DNA from: Streptomyces sp. NBC_00091
Lineage (GTDB): Bacteria > Actinomycetota > Actinomycetes > Streptomycetales > Streptomycetaceae
DNA: 64,000 bases
NCBI RefSeq assembly: GCF_026343185.1
Contig: NZ_JAPEMA010000001.1
Span: 4,526,001-4,590,000, forward strand
Reading direction: 5' to 3'
Positions 55,586 to 64,000 of this stretch are shown piece after piece (position 1 is the stretch's first letter; each line of letters opens with the position of its first letter). The notes beneath the pieces are model-generated. The model was not told the origin of the DNA. It saw nothing but the letters and a program-made list of their open reading frames with translations, and did no database searches. A program made the translations under genes and the position numbers.

Positions 55586-56815
55586 TCAGCCGCCCAGGGT
55601 GCCGGACTCGACGGTCTTGAAGTCGTCGCCCTCGACCTTGTAGACGGTCAGCTGCTTGTTGGTGGCGTCGCCGAACTCGTCGAAGGAGACCTTGCCGGTC
55701 ACGCCGTCGAAGGAGACGCCCTGGACGGCCTCGAGGACCTTGGCGCGGGCGTCGGAGGGCAGCTTGCCGTTGTTGCCCTCGACGGCCTTCTTGACGGCCT
55801 CGATGATGGCCCAGGCGGAGTCGTACGAGTAGCCGCCGTAGGCGGAGTAGTCGTCCTTGTAGCCGGCCTTCTTGTAGTTCTCGACGAAGCCCTTGGCGGA
55901 GGCCAGGCTCTCGACGGGGGCGCCGACCGAGGTGCAGAGGTCGCCCTGGGCGCCGGCGCCGGCGAGCTCGACGTACTTCTTGTCCTTCATGCCGTCGCCG
56001 CCCACGAGCGGGATGTTGGCGCCGGAGGCCTTGATCTGCTTGCTGAGCGGGCCGGCCGCCGGGTACTCGCCGCCGTAGTAGACGACGTCGGCGCCGGAGC
56101 TCTTGACCTGGGTCACGATCGCGGAGAAGTCCTTGGACTCCGGGTCGATGTGGCCTTCGCCGGCGACGGCGCCGCCGAGCTTGGTGAACTCGCCCTTGAA
56201 GGTTCCGGCGAGGCCTGCGCCGTAGGTCTTCTTGTCATCGATGATGAAGACCTTCTTCTTGCCCGCCTTGTTGAAGAGGTACTGCGCCGCGTACGGGCCC
56301 TGGATGGCGTCCGTGGTGGCGGTGCGGAAGTAGCTCTTGTAGGTGCGGGTCTTCTGGCCCTCGGCCCACTTGGGGCCCTGGGTCAGGGACGGGCTGGTGT
56401 TGGCCGGGGAGATCTGGGCCAGCTTGGCGTCGTCGAAGACCTTCTGCATGGCCTCGGAGACCGAGGAGTTCAGCGGGCCGACGACGCCGAGGACGTCCTT
56501 GTTGGCCGTGAGCTTGGTGGCGTTCTGCTGGCCGGAGGAGGCCTGGGCCTGGTCGTCGAGGGCTTCGACCTTGAAGGTGATGCCCTTGACGTACTTCTTC
56601 TCGTTGGCCTGCTTGGCGGCGAGGTCGGCGGAGTTCTTGATGCCGAGACCGAGGGCGGAGAGGTCGCCCGTCAGCGGGGCGTCGACGCCGATGACGACGG
56701 TCGTGCCACCGTCTCCGGTGGATCCGCCCTTGTCGTCGCGCGAGCCGCAGGCGGTGAGAGTGAGAGCGCCCGCGGCGAGGGCGGCGGTCACGGCGATGAG
56801 CTGACGAGAACGCAC
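55586..56815 (-). CDS. livK: Branched-chain amino acid-binding lipoprotein LivK
   Basis: Periplasmic-binding-type lipoprotein of 409 residues. The signal ends in the lipobox LTAC (Cys23), so it is anchored outside the membrane. The VVIGVDAPLTGDLSALG start and GVVGPLNSSVSEAMQKVF, then SPANTSPSLTQG, are those of leucine/isoleucine/valine-binding proteins. GTG start after AAGGA. It heads the livKHMGF operon. The 300 bases upstream contain a 7-bp hairpin (56837-56854) but no gene. Confidence 0.95.
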   Translation of the reverse strand: MRSRQLIAVTAALAAGALTLTACGSRDDKGGSTGDGGTTVVIGVDAPLTGDLSALGLGIKNSADLAAKQANEKKYVKGITFKVEALDDQAQASSGQQNATKLTANKDVLGVVGPLNSSVSEAMQKVFDDAKLAQISPANTSPSLTQGPKWAEGQKTRTYKSYFRTATTDAIQGPYAAQYLFNKAGKKKVFIIDDKKTYGAGLAGTFKGEFTKLGGAVAGEGHIDPESKDFSAIVTQVKSSGADVVYYGGEYPAAGPLSKQIKASGANIPLVGGDGMKDKKYVELAGAGAQGDLCTSVGAPVESLASAKGFVENYKKAGYKDDYSAYGGYSYDSAWAIIEAVKKAVEGNNGKLPSDARAKVLEAVQGVSFDGVTGKVSFDEFGDATNKQLTVYKVEGDDFKTVESGTLGG

Positions 56816-57079
56816 GATCAGTCCTTTCCTGGCGCCGCGTCCCCCGTGGGACGCGTCGAGTCGAACGCGGGGAACCGAACTGAAGAAATCCGGCGGTCGC
56901 GGTAACTGGCCGTGACTCTAGGCGGCTCTTCGGGGGATATGGAGGGCCCAGGCCAATGATGTGACTCTCTTGTTATGCCACGGCGTAATACATAGCGGTT
57001 CACGGCGGGTGGAACGGGGGAATTCAGGCCGGTTCGTCTTGTCCGGATGCTGAGACGCGGCAGGACCATGGGGCGGTTT

Positions 57080-57101
57080 GAGTCCTGTCATGCCAGGACT
57101 C
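57080..57101. terminator. Hairpin downstream of the 57115 gene
   Basis: A perfect 8-bp stem GAGTCCTG/CAGGACTC with loop TCATGC, 14 bases after the minus-strand stop at 57115. On the plus strand it is followed by TGGGGG and five T, so it would also stop plus-strand transcripts. Confidence 0.6.
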
Positions 57102-57114
57102 TGGGGGTTTTTAC

Positions 57115-57750
57115 TCATGACGGTGCTGTGGTGCCCGTGTCTCGATCTTCGGGACACGCCCTGGTCAGGGCGACGGAAAGATCCCTGGCATATCGGTCAC
57201 CGGGGATGTAACTGTGATCCTCTTTCTGGAATCCATTACTCACGGTCACTTCCAAAAATGGGAGGCCGGAATTCCGTGCTACATGCATGCAGTCTTTTGC
57301 CTCGATGAAGACCATGAGCTCGCGGACTTCTCCCGCCCGGACCGTGACAGGGAGCGGTGGCTGGATCGTCACGCTCAGCGCCCGCGAGGGCTGGCCGATC
57401 CGCTCCACCGTGACAGCAGGCCCGGAGCCGGTCCGCACACGGACAGTGAAGGCGAACGCGACGCCGGGAGGGGGCGGCTCCACCGGCTCCCCGTACGTGA
57501 GGGACAGGGCCTGGGAGGGGGCGGGCGGGGCCTGAGCCACGGGCGGGGCGGGCCGCGTGGCGTAGACCCGGGCGGCGCCCGCGGCCAGCACGGCGGCCGC
57601 CGCCACGGTGAGGACGGCTCGCCGGTGGCGGGCGTAGAAGGCGCGGATCCGTCCGGCGGCGACGGTCCGGGGCGTACGGGGCCCCGTACGCGGGCTCTGG
57701 TGGCCCTGGGTGCCTTCTCCCGGCTCCACCGGGCCGATGCCGCCGCTCAC
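57115..57750 (-). CDS. Membrane-anchored protein, function unknown
   Basis: I do not recognise this 211-residue protein. A basic cytoplasmic stretch (residues 1-44) precedes one membrane segment (AVLTVAAAAVLAAGAARVYA), then a Pro-rich linker and an external domain of about 130 residues with FAFTVRVRTGSGPAVTVERI and an immunoglobulin-like beta pattern. Two cysteines (EAKDC, TRACP) may pair. GTG start overlaps the stop of the lipoprotein gene (GTGA), so the two are made together and may interact at the cell surface. Codons near the 3' end are less GC-biased. Confidence 0.7.
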   Translation of the reverse strand: MSGGIGPVEPGEGTQGHQSPRTGPRTPRTVAAGRIRAFYARHRRAVLTVAAAAVLAAGAARVYATRPAPPVAQAPPAPSQALSLTYGEPVEPPPPGVAFAFTVRVRTGSGPAVTVERIGQPSRALSVTIQPPLPVTVRAGEVRELMVFIEAKDCMHVARNSGLPFLEVTVSNGFQKEDHSYIPGDRYARDLSVALTRACPEDRDTGTTAPS

Positions 57751-57938
57751 TGCCAGGGGCCCTCGGTCGGGGTGCCCGAGCGGTGGCGCTCGGCGCAGCG
57801 GGCTCCGGCTTCGCGGGCGGCGCGGTCGCGGGTGGGGCCGGCGCAGCCCGTGAGGGCGGGGGTGAGGAGGGCGGCGGCCAGGAGCGCCGTCGCCGAGTGT
57901 GAGGCCGTGGCGCTCCGCGGCGCCGGTCCGGATCCCAT
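57747..57938 (-). CDS. Small lipoprotein
   Basis: A 63-residue protein with a signal peptide and lipobox (LLTPALTGC, Cys32), then about 30 charged residues with one more Cys. Function unknown. It has no ribosome site; a good promoter lies so close that the message should begin at the ATG. It is coupled to the downstream membrane protein by GTGA. Confidence 0.7.
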   Translation of the reverse strand: MGSGPAPRSATASHSATALLAAALLTPALTGCAGPTRDRAAREAGARCAERHRSGTPTEGPWQ

Positions 57939-57944
57939 GCGGGA

Positions 57945-57973
57945 ACGCTAGACCGGCGCCGTGGGCTGCACAA
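57945..57973 (-). promoter_or_regulatory. Leaderless promoter of the lipoprotein gene
   Basis: On the minus strand TTGTGC and TAGCGT are 17 bases apart, and TAGCGT is six bases from the ATG. This is a good housekeeping-sigma promoter for a leaderless message. Confidence 0.65.
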
Positions 57974-57994
57974 CGGCTCGTACCGGCCTGCTTG

Positions 57995-58453
57995 TTAAGA
58001 CTCCGTGTCGCGCAGCAGGCAGGTGAGGCGGGCGGTGCAGACGCGGCGTTCCTGGTCGTCCGAGATCACGATCTCGTAGGTGGCGGTGGAGCGGCCCCGG
58101 TGGACGGGGGTGGCGACGCCGGTGACCAGGCCGGTGCGCGCGCCCCGGTGGTGGGTGCAGTTGAGGTCGACGCCGACGGCGATCTTCTTGATGCCGCCGT
58201 GCATCATCGCGCCGATCGAGCCGAGGGTTTCGGCCAGTACGGCGGAGGCGCCGCCGTGCAGGAGTCCGTAGGGCTGGGTGTTGCCCTTGACCGGCATCGT
58301 GGCGACGACGCGGTCGGCCGAGGCCTCCAGAATGCGGATCTCCATGCGTTCGCCGAGGTCGCCCGCCGAGAACAGCGCGGGCAGGTCTATGCCCAGGGCC
58401 GCGTACTCGTCGAGGACTTCCTGGGGGAACTTCACGGCATGCTGCTCGCCCAT
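57995..58453 (-). CDS. Hotdog-fold acyl-CoA thioesterase (PaaI type)
   Basis: Thioesterase of 152 residues. The PaaI-type active-site stretch is QPYGLLHGGASAVLAET; the HGG and following Glu act in catalysis. GVDLNCTHHRGARTG is the second conserved block. It hydrolyses an acyl-CoA, in relatives often phenylacetyl-CoA or a hydroxybenzoyl-CoA. A 16-bp palindrome lies 16 bases upstream of its start. Gene neighbours do not identify the substrate. Confidence 0.9.
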   Translation of the reverse strand: MGEQHAVKFPQEVLDEYAALGIDLPALFSAGDLGERMEIRILEASADRVVATMPVKGNTQPYGLLHGGASAVLAETLGSIGAMMHGGIKKIAVGVDLNCTHHRGARTGLVTGVATPVHRGRSTATYEIVISDDQERRVCTARLTCLLRDTES

Positions 58454-58468
58454 GGGCCTGCTCCGTTC

Positions 58469-58484
58469 GTCAACGATCGTTAAC
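58469..58484. promoter_or_regulatory. Palindrome upstream of the thioesterase gene
   Basis: GTCAACGATCGTTAAC is a 16-bp palindrome with one mismatched pair, centred on AACGATCGTT. TetR-family sites often look like this. It lies between the thioesterase start and the stop of the oxidoreductase gene. Confidence 0.55.
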
Positions 58485-58507
58485 CAGTGTGTGCTGGGGC
58501 CGTTCTA

Positions 58508-60796
<2,289 letters not shown>

Positions 60797-60908
60797 GTCG
60801 CTCCCCTTCGAGCTGTTTCGCGTACACGTCCGATCCTGTCACGCTCCGCCGACAACGCCGCCGCCGCCGACGTCGGGATTGTCGGTGGGGGCACCTAGGA
60901 TCGGGGGC

Positions 60909-63632
60909 GTGGCAGAGACAGCATCGAAGAAGACCGACCAGCCGACCGCAGCGGACCGCCCCCGCCTGATGCTCATGGACGGGCACTCCCTGGCGTACCG
61001 GGCGTTCTTCGCGCTGCCCGCGGAGAACTTCACGACGGCGACGGGCCAGCCGACCAATGCCATCTACGGCTTCGCGTCGATGCTGGCGAACACGCTGCGC
61101 GACGAGGCGCCCACGCACTTCGCGGTGGCGTTCGACGTGTCCCGCAAGACGTGGCGCACGACGGAGTTCCCCGAGTACAAGGCGAACCGCTCCAAGACCC
61201 CCGACGAGTTCAAGGGGCAGGTCGAGCTGATCGGCGAGCTGCTCGACGCGATGAAGGTGCCGCGGTTCGCCGTCGACGGCTTCGAGGCCGACGACGTGAT
61301 CGCGACGCTGGCGACGCAGGCCGAGGCCCTCGGCTTCGACGTGCTGATCGTCACCGGCGACCGGGACTCCTTCCAGCTGGTCTCCGAGCACACCACGGTG
61401 CTGTACCCCACGAAGGGCGTCTCCGAGCTGACCCGCTTCACCCCGGCGAAGGTCGAGGAGAAGTACGGGCTCACCCCGCAGCAGTACCCGGACTTCGCGG
61501 CGCTGCGCGGCGACCCGTCGGACAACCTCCCCGGCATCCCGGGCGTCGGCGAGAAGACCGCCGCCAAGTGGATCACCCAGTTCGGGTCGTTCGCGGAGCT
61601 GGTGGAGCGGGCCGACGAGGTCAAGGGCAAGGCCGGGCAGAACTTCCGGGACCACCTGGAGGCCGTGAAGCTCAACCGGGTCCTGACCGAGATGGTCAAG
61701 GACGTGGAGCTGCCCAAGACCCCCGCGGACCTGGCTCGCCTCCCGTACGACCGGTCCGCCATGCTCGGCGTACTGGACGTGCTGGAGATCCGCAACGCCT
61801 CGCTGCGCGAGCGGCTGCTGGCCGTGGACCCGGGCGCGGCCGAGGAAGAGGCCCCGGCTCCGGCCGCGGCGGCTGTGGAGCTGGACGCCTCCGTGCTGGG
61901 CGCGGGCGAGCTCGCGCCGTGGCTCGAGGCCCACGCGGGCGGCCCGCTGGGCGTCTCCACCGTCGACAGCTGGATGCTGGGCACGGGCAACGTCAGCGAG
62001 ATCGCGCTGGCCTCGGCCGGCGGCGCGGCCGCCTGGTTCGAGCCGTCCGCGCTGGACGAGGCCGACGACCGGGCCTTCGCCGCCTGGGCCGCCGACCCGG
62101 CGCGCCCCAAGGTGGTGCACAACGCCAAGGGCCTGATGCGGGTCTTCCCGGAGCACGGCTGGAACCTGGCGGGCGTCACCATGGACACCGCGCTCGCCGC
62201 GTACCTGGTCAAGCCGGGCCGGCGCTCCTTCGCGCTGGACGTGCTGTCCAACGAGTACCTGCACCGGGAGCTGGCGCCCCCGGCCGCCGACGGTCAGCTG
62301 GCCTTCGGCGCCGACGAGACCGCCGAGGCGGACGCCCTGATGGCGCAGGCCCGCGCGGTCCTGGACCTGGGCGACGCCTTCACGGCGAAGCTGGAGGAGG
62401 TCGGCGCGGTCGAGCTGCTCCACGACATGGAGCTGCCCACCTCCGAGCTGCTGGCCCGCCTGGAGCGGGCGGGCATCGCCGCCGACCGGGACCACCTGGA
62501 GGGCATGGAGCAGCAGTTCGCGGGCGCCGTGCAGCAGGCGGTCAAGGAGGCCCACGCGGCGGTCGGCCACGAGTTCAACCTCGGCTCGCCCAAGCAGCTC
62601 CAGGAGGTGTTCTTCGGCGAGCTGGACCTGCCGAAGACGAAGAAGACCAAGACCGGCTACACCACGGACGCGGACGCGCTGGCCTGGCTGGCCACGCAGA
62701 CCGACCACGAACTGCCGGTGATCATGCTCCGCCACCGGGAGCAGGCCAAGCTGCGGGTGACCGTCGAGGGCCTGGTCAAGGCGATCGCCGCCGACGGCCG
62801 GGTGCACACCAGCTTCAGCCAGACCGTCGCCGCGACGGGCCGGCTGTCCTCCACCGACCCCAACCTGCAGAACGTGCCGGTGCGCACCGACGAGGGCCGT
62901 GCCATCCGCCGCGGCTTCGTCGTCGGCGAGGGCTACGAGTCCCTCATGACCGCCGACTACAGCCAGATCGAGCTGCGCGTCATGGCCCACCTCTCCGAGG
63001 ACGAGGGCCTGATCGAGGCCTTCGTGTCCGGCGAGGACCTGCACACCACCGTCGCCTCGCAGGTGTTCGGCGTGGAGCGCTCCCAGGTCGACGCCGAGAT
63101 GCGCCGCAAGATCAAGGCCATGTCGTACGGCCTGGCGTACGGACTGTCCGCCTTCGGTCTGGCGCAGCAGCTGAACATCGAGCCCGCCGAGGCGCGCGGG
63201 CTGATGGACACCTTCTTCGAGCGGTTCGGCGGGGTCCGCGACTACCTCGAGCGGGTGGTCGACGAGGCCCGGGCGACCGGCTACACGGCGACGGTCTTCG
63301 GCCGCCGCCGCTACCTGCCGGACCTCAACAGCGACAACCGCCAGCGCCGGGAGGCCGCCGAGCGGATGGCGCTCAACGCCCCGATCCAGGGCACCGCCGC
63401 CGATATCGTCAAGGTCGCCATGCTGCGCGTGGACAAGGCCCTCGCCGAGGCCGGGCTGACCTCGCGGATGCTGCTCCAGGTCCACGACGAAATCGTCCTG
63501 GAGATCGCCCCCGGCGAGCGCGAGCGCGTCGAGGAGCTGCTCCGCCGGGAGATGGCCGCGGCCGTCGAACTGCGGGCCCCGCTGGACGTGTCCGTGGGCG
63601 TCGGCGGCGACTGGGAGTCCGCCGCGCACTGA
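60909..63632 (+). CDS. polA: DNA polymerase I
   Basis: DNA repair and Okazaki-fragment polymerase of 907 residues. The 5'-3' exonuclease domain starts at LMLMDGHSLAYRAFFALP and includes TGDRDSFQLV. In the middle domain the proofreading acidic residues are not conserved (VSTVDSWML in place of DTET, HNAKGLM in place of NLKYDR). Proofreading is therefore probably inactive, as known for other actinobacterial PolA. The polymerase domain has TADYSQIELR and QVHDEIVLE, with the fingers at RRKIKAMSYGLAYGLS. TAGGAT lies seven bases before the GTG, suggesting a leaderless message. Confidence 0.96.
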   Translation: MAETASKKTDQPTAADRPRLMLMDGHSLAYRAFFALPAENFTTATGQPTNAIYGFASMLANTLRDEAPTHFAVAFDVSRKTWRTTEFPEYKANRSKTPDEFKGQVELIGELLDAMKVPRFAVDGFEADDVIATLATQAEALGFDVLIVTGDRDSFQLVSEHTTVLYPTKGVSELTRFTPAKVEEKYGLTPQQYPDFAALRGDPSDNLPGIPGVGEKTAAKWITQFGSFAELVERADEVKGKAGQNFRDHLEAVKLNRVLTEMVKDVELPKTPADLARLPYDRSAMLGVLDVLEIRNASLRERLLAVDPGAAEEEAPAPAAAAVELDASVLGAGELAPWLEAHAGGPLGVSTVDSWMLGTGNVSEIALASAGGAAAWFEPSALDEADDRAFAAWAADPARPKVVHNAKGLMRVFPEHGWNLAGVTMDTALAAYLVKPGRRSFALDVLSNEYLHRELAPPAADGQLAFGADETAEADALMAQARAVLDLGDAFTAKLEEVGAVELLHDMELPTSELLARLERAGIAADRDHLEGMEQQFAGAVQQAVKEAHAAVGHEFNLGSPKQLQEVFFGELDLPKTKKTKTGYTTDADALAWLATQTDHELPVIMLRHREQAKLRVTVEGLVKAIAADGRVHTSFSQTVAATGRLSSTDPNLQNVPVRTDEGRAIRRGFVVGEGYESLMTADYSQIELRVMAHLSEDEGLIEAFVSGEDLHTTVASQVFGVERSQVDAEMRRKIKAMSYGLAYGLSAFGLAQQLNIEPAEARGLMDTFFERFGGVRDYLERVVDEARATGYTATVFGRRRYLPDLNSDNRQRREAAERMALNAPIQGTAADIVKVAMLRVDKALAEAGLTSRMLLQVHDEIVLEIAPGERERVEELLRREMAAAVELRAPLDVSVGVGGDWESAAH

Positions 63633-63658
63633 TCCGCCCGCGCCTGCCCGTGCCCGAG

Positions 63659-63690
63659 CGCCCGTCCCCGCTACGCGATGGGGACGGGCG
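63659..63690. terminator. Terminator between polA and the next gene
   Basis: A perfect 11-bp stem (63659-63669 with 63680-63690) with a 10-base loop, overlapping the 3' end of the convergent gene. Confidence 0.75.
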
Positions 63691-63991
63691 TTCGCGTGTG
63701 GTGGTCCGGGCGGGGGCGGTCCCGGTCGGGGCGGTGGCGCAGGCGCACGAGGGCCCCGTAGAGCAGCAGCCCGACGGCGAGGCCGCCGCCCGCGCCGAAG
63801 CAGACGGTCGGGATGATGTCGAGAGGGGTGCGGACCCGGTCGAAGAACGTGAAGAAGCGGATCACCCGCAGCGTGATCCCCACCGCCACGCATCCCCCGA
63901 CCAGGGCCAGCGCGCCCCACCGCTCCGCGCGGCCGAGCACCGGTACGGAGGCGGGCGCGGGCGAGACCGGCAGCCGCCGCAGGCCGGTCAC
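63671..63991 (-). CDS. Membrane protein, probably cut by the window edge
   Basis: The visible 106 residues have two membrane segments (ALALVGGCVAVGITLRVI and IIPTVCFGAGGGLAVGLLLYGAL) and a basic, histidine-rich end. The GTG at 63991 has no visible ribosome site, and the frame stays open to the window end, so the true start may lie outside. I do not recognise the family. It converges on polA. Confidence 0.6.
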   Translation of the reverse strand: MTGLRRLPVSPAPASVPVLGRAERWGALALVGGCVAVGITLRVIRFFTFFDRVRTPLDIIPTVCFGAGGGLAVGLLLYGALVRLRHRPDRDRPRPDHHTRTPVPIA

Positions 63992-64000
63992 CGCGAACCA

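Overview
The window is a piece of a high-GC actinobacterial chromosome, almost certainly Streptomyces. Evidence: the codon third positions are nearly all G or C, GTG starts are frequent, several genes appear leaderless, and the core genes (gltBD, pyk, an ANTAR regulator, livFGMHK, polA) are typical of the Streptomyces core. I see no transposase, integrase, prophage, plasmid gene or CRISPR array.

Layout. (1) 0.2-6.4 kb: glutamate synthase gltBD with a candidate GlnR site. (2) 6.4-14.5 kb: accessory genes, namely a free-standing UTRA protein, two secreted proteins, a PPOX-type protein, a PadR regulator divergent from a steroid-dehydrogenase-like SDR and an HSL-type esterase, a tRNA-like element, a methyltransferase and a VOC protein. 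A recombination scar joins the 3' ends of a lost AraC gene and a lost epimerase gene. (3) 14.5-27.9 kb: two divergons that together match the mycobacterial KstR2 regulon for steroid C/D-ring (HIP) degradation. The first is fadE32-like/fadE31 facing ipdF-kstR2-fadA6. The second is ipdC-ipdB-ipdA-echA20 facing two SDR genes. Both divergent promoters carry nearly the same 14-bp KstR2-type operator. A cold-shock gene, a DEAD-box helicase and a secreted tyrosine phosphatase lie between the two halves. The pathway's first two enzymes, FadD3 and FadE30, are not in the window; of fadE30 only a 13-codon remnant seems to remain.

(4) 28-39.5 kb: tandem DUF4360 secreted proteins, a secreted acid phosphatase, a trypsin (SprT type), a response regulator and histidine kinase, chorismate mutase, aminopeptidase N, and a GapR-like activator next to a second-type GAPDH; then a five-copy 48-bp tandem repeat and a cytosine-rich spacer. 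(5) 39.5-50.3 kb: a decarboxylase and N-hydroxylase pair of siderophore type without its usual partners, a Tat-exported 5'-nucleotidase, a SIMPL protein, pyk, and a run of small regulators (TetR, MarR, MerR) with clear operators. A free-standing HTH-LAGLIDADG protein and an unusual tRNA with a CAA anticodon follow. (6) 50.4-64 kb: an ANTAR response regulator, the branched-chain amino acid ABC operon livKHMGF, small envelope proteins, a thioesterase, a molybdopterin oxidoreductase, polA, and the end of a membrane-protein gene.

How the genes work together: gltBD assimilates ammonium, and livKHMGF imports branched-chain amino acids. Central carbon metabolism is represented by gap and pyk. The KstR2 divergons form a dedicated CoA-ester catabolic module under one TetR-family regulator. 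Gene names for that module rest on remembered similarity and gene order in Mycobacterium tuberculosis; no database search was run.
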